From Coemansia sp. RSA 922 (lineage: Eukaryota; Kickxellomycota; Kickxellomycetes; Kickxellales; Kickxellaceae), in NCBI GenBank assembly GCA_027577415.1, contig JANBQS010000260.1:1-24051 (forward strand): a stretch of 24,051 nt of DNA. The letters run 5' to 3'. A program made the translations under genes and the position numbers. The notes beneath the pieces were generated by a model, which was not told the origin of the DNA, did not search any database, and saw only the letters and a list, made by a program, of their open reading frames with translations. Shown piece by piece: positions 1 through 8,733 of the stretch (position 1 is the first letter of the stretch; every line of letters begins with the position of its first letter).

Positions 1-201
1 TGCGCAATTGAAATCTATGTTGGTCCCCATGAGGGTCGTATTGATGAACTGCATAAGAATAAAAAGCTGTATCAGATTGTCATTGCCAAAACAGATCCTA
101 TTCGTATCAGCGGAGCTATTGAGTGTGCTCTACATTACCTAACAAATCATTCGTATAAAGATTTTTGTGAGTATTATGACAGAAATGCTGGTAAAATCTA
201 A
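1..201 (+). CDS. 3' fragment of an unidentified gene (66 residues)
   Basis: Frame 1 is open from the window edge to a TAA at 199-201 and encodes 66 residues ending in RNAGKI; the 5' part lies outside the window. The peptide mixes hydrophobic strands (LYQIVIAKT) with a helix-like stretch (GAIECALHYL) and an aromatic tail (YKDFCEYYD), so it looks like real globular protein and not random frame. The family is not recognised. The final helix plus aromatic end vaguely recalls the C-terminal part of T5orf172/GIY-YIG-like domains found in mobile or viral genes, but this is only an impression. The segment is visibly more AT-rich than the neighbouring genes, which could mean a different origin. It is convergent with the rhomboid gene, 207 bases away. 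Confidence 0.5.
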   Translation, partial: CAIEIYVGPHEGRIDELHKNKKLYQIVIAKTDPIRISGAIECALHYLTNHSYKDFCEYYDRNAGKI

Positions 202-408
202 TGGCTGACTACCATCTTTGTTGGCGAGCATATCACACCAGCATGGAGTATCTAAGTTTTGAGAGGTTTCCGCACTACTAGCAGTTTTCTTAGATTCTTC
301 AACTAACAAAATAAATTACAGTTAGCACAATAACTTTCCGACTTGCTTTCCCAGAGTTGGGTTTAGACTTGTGAGACCAACCAGCGATACCAATGGTGGC
401 GGCTGGCT

Positions 409-1680
409 TCAACGCCCAATGCTGTTTTGCTTCGATCGCTTTGCACGATGGGCCTCTATAGCTCGAACCAACTGTGCCCACTGATCCATGCCCCATTGTA
501 CGTAAGCAATTCCAAGCAAGCCGCCAGTCAAGTGCGCGACATGGCCGAACTTTTGCCAGCCCAGAATGGCGCCAAGGAAGTCATAGGCCAAGAGCGCGGG
601 GAACGCGTGCGAGATAGAGATGGGCACAAAGGGCAGGAAGATCAGAGCGATCTTCGAATCAGGATTTAACATCATTGACGCTCCGACCACGGCATACACG
701 GCACCACTCGCACCTAGCGAAGGCATGATTAATGCTGCGCGCAGCGGAGACAGCAGATGGCTAGCCAAGCCCGAAATCACGCCAGCCGAAAGATAAAATG
801 CGGTGAACTGTTCGGTGCTCATTGTATCAGCAACGATTGATCCAAACGAGACCAATCCAATGGTGTTGAACGCAAAGTGCCACACCTCGCGGTGACTGAA
901 GGAGCTTGTCAGAAGCGTGTAAGAGCGACCAGTGCGCGGATCGTGCAAAAAGGTCCGAGCCATAAAGGGAAGCAGTCGCGGAATCTGCCACATACCAAGC
1001 ACTACGGCGTTTAGCGCTGCTATCGTGTAGACGCATCGTTGTCCGCGAGATAATGTGTGCCATCTGTCAGTAAAGGCAGCAACCGTGCGCTTGAGCTCTA
1101 GCGGGATCCAGTCAGGCAGTCGGGCAACGCGACTAAGTGCCTTCGCATGACTTAGTCCAGTAACTGCATGCGACCAACCAACTAGACTTTGAACTTTTGG
1201 ATCGCGCATGAGATCCGCGATCTGGCTGTCGTCTGTAGAGCCTCCGTAAAAGTTGCCAAGTCGCCCGAAATAGTAGTGCGAGCTTTGTCTGAGCTGCTCG
1301 CGGTGCTTGATAAACGACTCTGTGCATAGGTAGTATACACCTGTAGTAAATATAGCCGTCCAGACAATAGGCCGAAGCAATAACACTCTCCCGCCGCTAG
1401 GTCCTTCGGGGCGGTACTCCCACTGCGACTCTTCTTCATAGCGACTATCCTGGTGCTGTTGCTCGTATTGCTGTTGGTCGTAGCGTGAATACCTGCCCTG
1501 TGCGTACCTTCGCTGATTACCAAGCACGGTGCCTGGTAAATTGAAGGGACGCTTGCTTAAAGAGCGGTGCAGTATGCTAACAGGCGTAGTCGACGCTCGC
1601 AGAGCCCTCGACAACCCAGGGCTTCGGAAGGAGGCCACGACAGGCAGGCCGATTCCGTACATTGTTCCAAACCTCAGCAT
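409..1680 (-). CDS. PCP1: mitochondrial rhomboid protease, PARL/Pcp1 type
   Basis: Single-exon gene of 423 residues. The open frame reaches a TTG at 1683, but the first ATG is at 1678-1680 and is taken as the start. The first ~60 residues are Arg/Ser-rich with almost no acidic residues, as expected of a mitochondrial presequence. They are followed by a Tyr/Gln/Glu-rich linker and an extra N-terminal membrane segment (~102-120). The rhomboid core lies at ~215-398: the SHREVWHFAFNT segment (~262-273), the catalytic serine in GASGAVYAV (Ser325) and the catalytic histidine in FGHVAHLTGG (His383). The Ser-His spacing of 58 equals that of human PARL (Ser277/His335). Family members are inner-membrane serine proteases; yeast Pcp1 processes Mgm1 and Ccp1. 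The family call is firm; the exact substrate is inferred. It shares a ~306-bp divergent promoter region with the UBL gene. Confidence 0.93.
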   Translation of the reverse strand: MLRFGTMYGIGLPVVASFRSPGLSRALRASTTPVSILHRSLSKRPFNLPGTVLGNQRRYAQGRYSRYDQQQYEQQHQDSRYEEESQWEYRPEGPSGGRVLLLRPIVWTAIFTTGVYYLCTESFIKHREQLRQSSHYYFGRLGNFYGGSTDDSQIADLMRDPKVQSLVGWSHAVTGLSHAKALSRVARLPDWIPLELKRTVAAFTDRWHTLSRGQRCVYTIAALNAVVLGMWQIPRLLPFMARTFLHDPRTGRSYTLLTSSFSHREVWHFAFNTIGLVSFGSIVADTMSTEQFTAFYLSAGVISGLASHLLSPLRAALIMPSLGASGAVYAVVGASMMLNPDSKIALIFLPFVPISISHAFPALLAYDFLGAILGWQKFGHVAHLTGGLLGIAYVQWGMDQWAQLVRAIEAHRAKRSKQNSIGR

Positions 1681-1986
1681 CAAATTAGTAAGCAGTAGAG
1701 GGTTTTAAATTTAGAAGACGGGCAAGAAAGACCCTGTGTCTGTGCTTGGCGAGTCGTGCTATTCGCCCTTGATCACACCAGCGGATAATTTGCAACGATC
1801 CCACGCTTACGAAACCAGGAGTCACTTTCGTTTTCTTCGCATCAACTCGCTTTTCTCTCTTTAAATTCATCTGCGCGTCTCCAACATTTCCGTTCTTCAA
1901 TTATAGCGACAAGTCGCTACTTGCACCTTTTTCTTTTCTTCTATCTTGTTGACTTGCACGCACTCACCCCAGCAACAGCGACGGCA
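1681..1986. promoter_or_regulatory. divergent intergenic region, rhomboid / UBL gene
   Basis: This 306-base gap separates the ATG codons of two divergently transcribed genes and must hold both promoters and both 5' leaders. The stretch just upstream of the UBL gene (about 1840-1945) is pyrimidine-rich on the plus strand (TTTTCTCTCTTT, TTTTTCTTTTCTTC), typical of fungal leaders. I see no clear TATA box and no further gene. Confidence 0.5.
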
Positions 1987-4323
1987 ATGTCGGCTATCAA
2001 CTGGCGCATCCGAGTCAAGGCTCTAATGGAGGGCGGCACTGAAAATGAGTTTCAAGTAGACGTGCGGTCTGACGAAACAGTGGGTGACTTTCGTGGGCGA
2101 CTGGCGACGACAAGCCATGTCGAACCGCAAAAGCAACGATTGATTTACCGCGGGCGTCTCTTGGTAGACGATGCTCAGAAGCTTGTTGATGTCGGTGTCA
2201 GTGATGGCAGTGCCCTGCATATGGTGGCAAGGCCCACTGCTGCTGCCACAGCACCAGCACCTACTGCAGCCACCACGGGTGAGCGTGGCAGCTTCGGGAC
2301 GGGAAACGGGAGAGAAGATTTCCTATCGAACCTTGCCAACTTGCAACCGACACCGTTTGCCCTAACACCGCTGGCAACGCAGGTCATGGACCAGACCTTC
2401 CACCGACTTCGCACAAGGGATCATGATGCGCAAGGTACACCACAATTCGCTCAAGATATTGTGCATCGACAGATATATGGCATCATTCGCGACTTTGGTG
2501 CCGACAATGGTGGGGCGTGGGTTGCCAACACCGCCAACTCACAGTACTATAACATCGATCGAGAGGTCGCTCCTGGGTCCTTCTTGACCGCCGAGGAGTT
2601 TCGCCGTGGCAGTATCCAGGGTGCGGACCCGGTATCACAGGGCTCGAATATCGATGCGTACCTACCCATTCCTGGGCTAGTGTCAAATGACGATCAGCTG
2701 TTGCCCCTATCGGAGCGCTTGTCATCGCGGGCGCAGCCTTCCAGAGCACAGGCGAACGAGCTGCTCTACGAATTGCGCGAGAATCTCCTGTCCGCACTAC
2801 GTCGCCTTCCAGGCCACGAGAACTACAACTACGGCTCAATGTCGTCGCCGCCTTCTCGCTATTTGGGCCGGACAGCAACAGACCAGATTGAAGTCGTGGG
2901 AGAGGCCCTGGGCGGTCTAGGCGACGCCTTTATCGAGCTTGGTCGGTCGCTGCAGTCAGTGGGAAGGCAGTGGCAGGACCACAACAACATGCAGCCTGGC
3001 TCAGCATACTCGTCCGAGCAAATGCAGAACATTCTTCAGGCCCTGCGTCAGCTCGTGAATGCTGCCTCCGTGAGTTCTCCCTTCCTGCAAACTACGCTCG
3101 CGCAAACGCCGACAGAACGGCCAACGGCGGCAGCTGCGGCAGCCAATAGAGCCACAAGCAGCGATATGCCAGACGCCGCCAGCGCTTTACTCCAAAGGTC
3201 GCCACACCAGACAGCAGTTATCTTGTCTAATCACCGCCGTGCCCGCCGACCACATACTATCGATCTGGCGATGGATATACCTCGGCCAAGGGTTCATGCC
3301 ACTGTTGAAATTGAGTTCGTTACGAACCATATTCCAGCTGCAGCCCCACCCAATACTCGCAACTCACAACAACCACAGCCGCAACCACAGCCACAGCCTC
3401 AGCCGCGCTCTACTGGCCCCGCTTCTATTGCGACGCTACTCACCGATGCCTTTCGGCTAACAGACACATTCGCAAACAGAGCTACAGGTCACGCTCTTGG
3501 CACTGAGCCTGTAAGGAACAATACCCAGCCGGATCCGTTTGCTAATCGGATTGAGCAACTCCGCTCCAGGGTTAACAGAGTGTTCCAAGACTCGCTCCCA
3601 GGGTCAGTATCAGTGGAAACGTCGGTTCAGCCTCCTCCCGAAGGCTCTAGGAGCGGTCAAACTGGCCCTCAGATGGGCACTCGTGCAACTACAAGTAGTG
3701 TCTCTAGTGGCGACACCCAAACCGGCATTTCCGACACCAACGCCCGATTTGTAGAGTTTGTCAACTACCTCAGCTCATTGGGCAGTCAGACTGCTCGCAG
3801 CGACAGATCTAACTTGTCGACGACCACCGAGAACGGCTCAGTGGTTGACGCGACTAATCGGGCGCCTCGTTCTATTTCGACTAACCTTGGCGGCAATAAT
3901 AACGGCAACATGGGACAGGTCTTTCCTGGTCTTATGCAGCCCAACAACCCGTTTTCCATTGCGTCCATATTCCTTGGTACAGAAGCCGGCAGCACTGCAA
4001 GCACCTCCAGAAGGGCCAGCGTGGCATCTAGTGCTAGCGCCGCGCTCACTAGTGATGGCGGAAGCAATACGGGGCAAGTTGCTGGCGTGCCTGCTCCGTC
4101 GCTGGCATTTAGAAGTCGCGATTCTGCGAGTAGTGCGGCCACTGGCCCTCGCACTGGCGAAGTACGCGCGCGCAGCGATTCGATACCATCGTCTGGAAAT
4201 ACAGCCGAGGGTTCGTCAGGACCGTCATCATCTAACAATAATTACAACTCTGGCTCCAGCAAGCGGCACAAACCCGATGAGGCGCCTTGCAACGACGACC
4301 AGGGCTCCAGCGGTGGCAGTTGA
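1987..4323 (+). CDS. ubiquitin-like-domain protein with long low-complexity tail (BAG6/ubiquilin-like)
   Basis: The open frame runs from a TTG at 1921, but the first ATG is at 1987, giving 778 residues. Residues ~6-85 form a ubiquitin-like domain: strand IRVKAL, FQVDV, then ETVGDFRGRL, the hallmark KQRLIYRGRLLVDD, and LVDVGVSDGSALHMVARP. The rest is rich in Ser, Ala, Gln, Asn and Pro, with a Pro-Gln run encoded at about 3368-3408 and an Ala run near 3127-3150. A short ordered patch, HATVEIEFVTNHIP, is encoded near 3296-3340. The C-terminus (GSSKRHKPDEAP) could be a small nuclear localisation signal. An N-terminal UBL on a long disordered tail is the architecture of BAG6/Scythe and ubiquilin-type shuttle factors, but I do not see a UBA or BAG domain, so the role (client triage, proteasome docking) is inferred. 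Confidence 0.8.
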   Translation: MSAINWRIRVKALMEGGTENEFQVDVRSDETVGDFRGRLATTSHVEPQKQRLIYRGRLLVDDAQKLVDVGVSDGSALHMVARPTAAATAPAPTAATTGERGSFGTGNGREDFLSNLANLQPTPFALTPLATQVMDQTFHRLRTRDHDAQGTPQFAQDIVHRQIYGIIRDFGADNGGAWVANTANSQYYNIDREVAPGSFLTAEEFRRGSIQGADPVSQGSNIDAYLPIPGLVSNDDQLLPLSERLSSRAQPSRAQANELLYELRENLLSALRRLPGHENYNYGSMSSPPSRYLGRTATDQIEVVGEALGGLGDAFIELGRSLQSVGRQWQDHNNMQPGSAYSSEQMQNILQALRQLVNAASVSSPFLQTTLAQTPTERPTAAAAAANRATSSDMPDAASALLQRSPHQTAVILSNHRRARRPHTIDLAMDIPRPRVHATVEIEFVTNHIPAAAPPNTRNSQQPQPQPQPQPQPRSTGPASIATLLTDAFRLTDTFANRATGHALGTEPVRNNTQPDPFANRIEQLRSRVNRVFQDSLPGSVSVETSVQPPPEGSRSGQTGPQMGTRATTSSVSSGDTQTGISDTNARFVEFVNYLSSLGSQTARSDRSNLSTTTENGSVVDATNRAPRSISTNLGGNNNGNMGQVFPGLMQPNNPFSIASIFLGTEAGSTASTSRRASVASSASAALTSDGGSNTGQVAGVPAPSLAFRSRDSASSAATGPRTGEVRARSDSIPSSGNTAEGSSGPSSSNNNYNSGSSKRHKPDEAPCNDDQGSSGGS

Positions 4324-4786
4324 TGTCTTTACAAACCAGAATCGCGGCGATGTCCCTGACAGCCATGTCTTAGTTCCGCGTGGGAGTATCATATGGCATA
4401 CATGCGGCTCAGTTGACTGTGGGGGGATACGAAGCGCAGCTAGTGAGCATGTCCTGTCGTGAGCCCCTGTATTTCGCTCTCCCCACAAAGCACGGCGTGG
4501 CTACCAATTCTACTGACGGCATGTAAACATGCTTGCCGTTTCATAAATAACTTTAGTGCCTCAGTTTATGACGTTGCGCAACATTCCTTGTTGTTGCTTA
4601 TTGCTATTCAGGGGGGTTCGAACGTCTCTTGCTCCACTTGAGCGGCCCTTTCTTTTAGTGAATTAAAGTTTTGTTTGGCATATCACACTTTTTTTGTCAT
4701 TACATCTAGGCACATACGCATTTATTTGTCAGCAGCAGCAGCAGAATCAGTATCTGCGTCTGTGTGTGATCATTTATATCAGCATA
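4324..4786. other. intergenic region between UBL gene and GPI-protein gene
   Basis: 463 bases without a supported gene. It holds the 3' flank of the UBL gene (AT-rich ATTAAAG near 4663, no clean AATAAA) and the promoter/leader of the next gene, including a short CAG run (about 4731-4745). A TTG-started extension of the next gene through this CAG run is open but has no ATG. Confidence 0.5.
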
Positions 4787-5683
4787 ATGAAAGCTATTCT
4801 CTTACCGGCTGTTCTTGGCTTGATGTGTGGCCTGGCTGCCGCGTATCAGAACCCGACCGGTGTGGATGCGAGCAACTTTTCTACGGTAGAAGCAGTGCCA
4901 ACTCCGCGCTTGCACGCACTTCACAGGCGTCGTCTAGAACGCGAGGACCCGGCTAACCCAGTGGCCGCAGCGGCAACTGATCCAAATGTGGCAGCTATGA
5001 AGATCAGGTCTCGAGATCTAATCCCTACTGACCGTCCTGATCCGTATCGCCATCGGCATCCTGCAGGCCATGCACATCCAGACGACGATGATGACTCGCC
5101 AGGAGGAGACTCCGACGGCGGAGACCCAAAGTCCGGCAACAGACGAGGCGGAAAGGGAGCGGCGGACAAGCGCAAGCACTCGCCGACCAAGGATGACGAT
5201 GACGCTGACAACCGCGTAGAGGATGATGATGAAGGCAACGACGGGAAGCACGGCAACAAACCAAAGCCAGCTGGCGGGGGCAGCAAACCTAAAGATAAGA
5301 GCGGGGGCAAGGATGGCGACAAACGGCCCAAGGATGCTAAAAATGACAAAAAAGAAAAAGACGCCAAAAAGAAAAAGACTCATACGGGACTGGATGGCAA
5401 CGAGGTCGCTGACGATAATGACAACGACGAAGACAGTGAGGAGAGCGAAATACTTAAGAAGAAGATGTTGGTGAAGCATATCCAGGCCAAGAGGCGTCTC
5501 TGGCGTACAGGTCAGCCAAAGTACGACTACAAAAAGGCCATGGCTGGTTGGAAGGAGGTCGGACCGCTATACTACTACAGAGGCAAATACGCAAACACCG
5601 CGGCAACGACGCCTCGCGGCACTGCTGCCTCTATTGCCTTGCCTATATTGGTATCGGCAATGGTCTATGCGGCGTGGATTTAA
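4787..5683 (+). CDS. secreted, lysine/aspartate-rich, probable GPI-anchored surface protein
   Basis: 298 residues. The ATG at 4787 starts a textbook signal peptide (MKAILLPAVLGLMCGLAAA, predicted cut before YQNPTG). The same frame is open upstream to a TTG, but starting there would bury the signal. Residues ~95-225 are hydrophilic and charge-patterned: Asp clusters (PDDDDD, KDDDDADN, VEDDDEG) alternate with Lys/Gly stretches (GGKGAADKRK, KPKDKSGGKDGDKRPKD, KKEKDAKKKK) and end in an acidic block (DDNDNDEDSEESE). A short ordered segment follows (AKRRLWRTGQPKYDYKKAMAG, then WKEVGPLYYYRGKY, ~234-268). The last ~20 residues are hydrophobic (ASIALPILVSAMVYAAWI) after a small-residue stretch (TAATTPRGTA), as in a GPI-attachment signal. 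The family is unknown to me. A cell-wall or surface role is inferred from the signals at both ends. Confidence 0.78.
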   Translation: MKAILLPAVLGLMCGLAAAYQNPTGVDASNFSTVEAVPTPRLHALHRRRLEREDPANPVAAAATDPNVAAMKIRSRDLIPTDRPDPYRHRHPAGHAHPDDDDDSPGGDSDGGDPKSGNRRGGKGAADKRKHSPTKDDDDADNRVEDDDEGNDGKHGNKPKPAGGGSKPKDKSGGKDGDKRPKDAKNDKKEKDAKKKKTHTGLDGNEVADDNDNDEDSEESEILKKKMLVKHIQAKRRLWRTGQPKYDYKKAMAGWKEVGPLYYYRGKYANTAATTPRGTAASIALPILVSAMVYAAWI

Positions 5684-5852
5684 TATAGCAGCCTTTTACT
5701 TTATGTTTACAAACTCCAGCTTTTATATATATGTTGACCAATATCTCGATGTGGACATGTAATTAATGTAATGGCAGTTGGTGTGTGTATTTACTTTGTA
5801 CATGCTGGCTGTAAGCAAACCAAAAGCTTGCTAACTGGAGGCGCTCTAAAAG

Positions 5853-6422
5853 CTATCGTTGGTGAAACTGACTCAGGAACTCGCCAGAGTCAATGTCTAA
5901 CACACGCACGGTGATATGCTCGAACGGATATTTGTATCCAGCATAAGTTGTAAGAACCGGCGGGTTGTTTGGGCGAGCAACAGGCGCGTAGTAGGTTGGA
6001 TGATGCCTGGGCGAGTACATGGGTGTGCGTTCCATGTGTCCCAGAAGCGACGACGAAGGAACCGACGACCCGCTTGATATGTATTGTTGTACAGGTAGCG
6101 AGGAAAATGGCGACCAATCATCGGACAAGATTGACCCTATTGTGCTATCGGCGATTGGTGATACTCCGAGTTCCGAGTTGATGACTGTTGATAACATCGC
6201 TGGAGTTGTCGTTGGCCGTACAACTACTGCTGTGGCTAGAGATGACAGGGCTGTCTCGTTTATCCTACTAGCTCTGTGTGTATGCTGTGGCTGGCTCTTG
6301 CTCACAGCAGAGTACGGGTGTGAGCGTGCTGAGGAGCGTTGCTGTCGCGAGGAGCTCGATGCCGCGCTATTCCGAAGGGCGTGGCCTGAACTTCCCATGC
6401 TACGAGCGAATATTCTATGCAT
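5853..6422 (-). CDS. hypothetical protein (weakly supported)
   Basis: An open frame of 189 residues from an ATG at 6420-6422 to TAG at 5853-5855; the frame runs on upstream without an ATG, so a 5' exon cannot be excluded. The N-terminal half is Ser/Arg/Ala-rich and low in acidic residues, followed by an Ala/Val/Thr segment. The last ~55 residues are Pro/Tyr/His-rich (TPMYSPRHHPTYYAPVARP) and end in a plausible ordered stretch (YPFEHITVRVLDIDSGEF). No known domain is recognised. A competing plus-strand frame (6019-6570) covers the same DNA and runs into the GA microsatellite; the minus-strand frame looks more protein-like. It is convergent with the GPI-protein gene. Confidence 0.4.
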   Translation of the reverse strand: MHRIFARSMGSSGHALRNSAASSSSRQQRSSARSHPYSAVSKSQPQHTHRASRINETALSSLATAVVVRPTTTPAMLSTVINSELGVSPIADSTIGSILSDDWSPFSSLPVQQYISSGSSVPSSSLLGHMERTPMYSPRHHPTYYAPVARPNNPPVLTTYAGYKYPFEHITVRVLDIDSGEFLSQFHQR

Positions 6423-6472
6423 GGATGTGATATATACAGGCACTGTGCACGGACTATGCTTGTACAGGAAAG

Positions 6473-6474
<2 letters not shown>

Positions 6475-6504
<30 letters not shown>
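6475..6504. repeat. (GA)15 microsatellite
   Basis: Fifteen perfect GA dinucleotides, followed by an impure purine tract (AAAGAAAGGA). It lies just upstream, on the minus strand, of the hypothetical gene and may be part of a polypyrimidine promoter element there. Confidence 0.97.
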
Positions 6505-6508
<4 letters not shown>

Positions 6509-6690
6509 AAGGATGTCAAAAGGGAAGAAAAAAATTAAATAGCAAAAAAATGCAAGTGATAGAGGATTAAAAAAGGGAGGGTTTTCTTGCAGAAAAGGCT
6601 GGTTCTCGGCTGAAAGATTTAAGGAGAAATGGGCATTTTTTTTATCAATGCCCACTGACACCTCCCCAGAAACCCCCGTGTTGCTTTCAG

Positions 6691-6712
6691 CCGGCGCACA
6701 TCAAGGCGCCGG
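6691..6712. repeat. short inverted repeat (7-bp arms)
   Basis: CCGGCGC (6691-6697) and its perfect complement GCGCCGG (6706-6712) flank an 8-base spacer. It sits ~110 bases before the larger stem at 6826-6887. No T-run follows, and transcription-terminator logic does not apply to a eukaryotic gene, so no function is assigned. Confidence 0.6.
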
Positions 6713-6825
6713 TTAGAGCTCCGTAGTCTCAATTGAGGAGCCTCTTCCCTCAGTGGACTGCATGTGGCGTGGTTTAGCGGCCAATAGATAGCACTAAATA
6801 AAGTTGGTGCGAATTTAGGGCGCGG

Positions 6826-6887
6826 CCGGCCCGGCCACCATGTGAGCCCGTCGGGTTGTCGGGCTTCCCGGATGGCACGAGGGCCGG
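6826..6887. ncRNA. compound GC-rich inverted repeat, candidate structured element
   Basis: Three nested pairings can be drawn by eye: CCGGCCC (6826-6832) with GGGCCGG (6881-6887), CCAT (6838-6841) with ATGG (6872-6875), and AGCCCG (6845-6850) with CGGGCT (6860-6865), closing a 9-base loop. This makes a ~62-base interrupted stem. It matches no tRNA, 5S rRNA or snRNA that I recognise. It may be a structured RNA, the terminus of a mobile element, or chance in GC-rich DNA. Confidence 0.25.
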
Positions 6888-7422
6888 ATTGGCACTAAAC
6901 CCCGTTGTTCCGTGCAAGTGCAGCCAAAACTTTGCCCCCCATCCCCCACCCTTTTAATGTGGCTGAGCTCCATTTGACAGCTCAACCGCAGCAAGCAGGT
7001 GGGGGGTGATCTAGAGCGATAGCTCATGGCCTAAGGGGGTGCCGCGGACTAAACCTGGCATCGGCAATATGCATCCAAGGAAATCTCTTGTGCTGTTGTG
7101 AGTGTGAGCTTGGTATAATCCAAATCACCACTCTTTGGCCACTGGCATGATTGAAAGGTAAGCTCGTATAAGACAGCGAGCAGGCTGGCCTGGATAGCGT
7201 GTTTGTTAACAAGTTTCTCTCATATTCAGCACAACGCTTAGCGCCTCTCTCAAGGTGGGCGATAGCTGGGCTTGACTGGTTAAGAGGCGCGACCGGCGCT
7301 CCGCAGGACACAAACATACACTCAACTATTGGTAATGAAAAAAAAAACGCTTAGTATACAGCAAAAATAAGTTATGAGAAATAAAAGTATAAAATGAAAC
7401 GGCTATCCTCACCGTGCATGCA

Positions 7423-8733
7423 TCATTCAGTGACATGGCGGATGTTGTAGTTTGGCAATCCAAACACGCCGAAGCCATTAGCTTTTGCAAGTTTGGCAAA
7501 ACCCTCGGTCTCTACTTGGTGTTGGAATAGCCAGGTGGGGAACCCAATTCCTGAACGGTGCACATGAGCCTTGACAAGAGTGAAAGTACCGCCAACGCCG
7601 TCTAGTGGTACTAACCCTTCGTCTTCATCGAAATCGTTCAGGTACTTGCGATCGGTAATGTAGGGGGAATCGCCTCCCTCAGCCAAAAAGGTGTCGTCGT
7701 CGAGGCTTTCGAGCAGGGAGCGACTCTTACGTGTCTCTTGCCACGAGTTAAGGTCGTAGAGCTTGTTCCTCCACTTGCCACGTTTATTCTTTTTGCGTAT
7801 AACGCAGTTGGGCACTATTACGTCCTTGTCGTATGCCATTAGGTCGTGTATAATGCTAGGCGGATAGTACTCGAGGTCACCGTCGATCCATAGCACCCAC
7901 TGCTCGTTCCCCAGTGCGCGCGTCCACAGGTAGTTACGTGCCCGAGCCATCATGATACGCCGATCGCGCTGTTTGGCAAACAAGTGTCTCTGATTGCGTG
8001 GCAATGAATAAAAGAAATCCTGATGGAAAATGTCGAACCGATTGAACCGCATCTCGGGTGAGTGCTCCTGGTACCACTGCTTGGCCTCCATCAGAAGCTG
8101 CTGTGTCTCGTCTGTCGAATCCGAGACTAAAAAGGCAATTGATATCTTGTGGCGTGGGTACTCAAGGCTGTCTATTAGCTCAAAGTATCTTTCCAAATGA
8201 TCGGCGTTGTTTTTAAGCGGGCTCAAAATTAGAAGCGAGTCATTGTCTGGGACGAGAGTATGTGGAGCGATGGCCTTGTTGTTCTTTAATACTGAGCGCG
8301 ACTCTGTGGAAAACGAGGCCAGCTCGCTGCTGTTCCAACTGGGCTTTCCATTCAATGTCAACTTGGGTAGCCATGTCGTTGTGTTTTTAGGCTGTGGTAG
8401 GTAGTTGTATCCCAAAGTTTCTACATACTTGGTTTCTTTACTTTTCTCCTGTCCGCCCAAGAAAGGGTGGTTAAAGGCGCCGTCCAGATGCCGCATACTC
8501 AGCATCACCGTTAGGATGCATACCAGTACAAGGGCGATCATGACCGTTGTCACACTCTTCGTGCGCATCCATCTATTAAGGGCAAATTGATAAACATCGA
8601 GGTAGATATTAGCCTGCGCCAATACTCAAATGTCATGTCTACATGTCTACTTTAACTTTACTTACCTTCTGTTTGTCATGAGACGGCGGATGCGTGCAGT
8701 GCAGGAGCCCTCTTTTTCCCTTACTTTGTCCAT
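7423..8733 (-). CDS. Anp1/Mnn9-family (GT62) Golgi mannosyltransferase, paralogue 1
   Basis: Two exons: 8666-8733 and 7423-8572, joined across a 93-base intron, giving 405 residues. A single-exon reading has only a TTG at 8622 or an ATG at 8568. The spliced start MDKVREKEGSCTARIRR instead aligns without gaps to exon 1 of the neighbouring paralogue. It is a type II membrane protein: a basic cytosolic tail, a signal anchor at ~31-49 (TTVMIALVLVCILTVML), a short stem with NxS/T sites, then the GT62 domain. Conserved landmarks are LLILSPLKNNADHL, ISIAFLVSDSTDET, RRIMMARARNYLWTRAL, the metal/nucleotide-binding DGD motif in WVLWIDGDLEYYPPSI (~253-255), DVIVPNC, and VGGTFTLVKAHVHRSG. Family members act in Golgi mannan polymerase complexes (Mnn9, Van1, Anp1) and extend N-glycan outer chains from GDP-mannose. 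Which yeast subunit it matches cannot be told from sequence alone. Confidence 0.93.
8573..8665 (-). other. spliceosomal intron, mannosyltransferase paralogue 1
   Basis: 93 bases with donor AGAAG|GTAAGT (minus strand, intron begins at 8665) and acceptor TTAATAG|ATGG (intron ends at 8573). It interrupts an Arg codon (AG^A) just before the conserved Trp-Met-Arg. A CTAAT possible branch site lies within it. Another AG at GCGCAG would put the frame out, so the distal acceptor is chosen. Confidence 0.85.

Larger units (their letters stand above)
6423..7422. other. gene-poor kilobase with microsatellite and inverted repeats
   Basis: No convincing coding region in 1000 bases. It contains the (GA)15 tract, a 7-bp hairpin (6691-6712), a 10-bp palindrome (6728-6737), a compound GC-rich stem (6826-6887) and runs of C and G around 6938-7005. 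The right-hand part is the 3' flank of the first mannosyltransferase gene. The short open frames here have no domain, signal or codon pattern to support them. It could be decayed mobile-element sequence or a structured non-coding transcript. Confidence 0.5.

Noticed and set aside
3786..4238. 150-residue minus-strand frame under the UBL gene
   Set aside because: A shadow of the Ser/Ala-rich C-terminal coding sequence of the UBL gene, without features of its own.
4612..4625. GGTTCGAAC resembling a tRNA T-loop
   Set aside because: The flanking bases do not form the 5-bp T stem, and no A box, anticodon arm or acceptor stem can be drawn upstream.
6019..6570. 183-residue plus-strand frame overlapping the hypothetical gene
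   Set aside because: It runs into the (GA)15 tract as an Arg-Glu run and looks less protein-like than the opposite strand. It does contain a hydrophobic stretch, so it is not fully excluded.
7151..7240. Donor-like AAAG|GTAAGC and acceptor-like ATTCAG on the plus strand
   Set aside because: Joining a preceding ATG through these sites reaches a stop within about 20 codons; no plausible gene results.
8573..8622. TTG or ATG starts for a single-exon reading of mannosyltransferase 1
   Set aside because: The spliced model gives an N-terminus homologous to the neighbouring paralogue, whereas the unspliced extension has no counterpart there.
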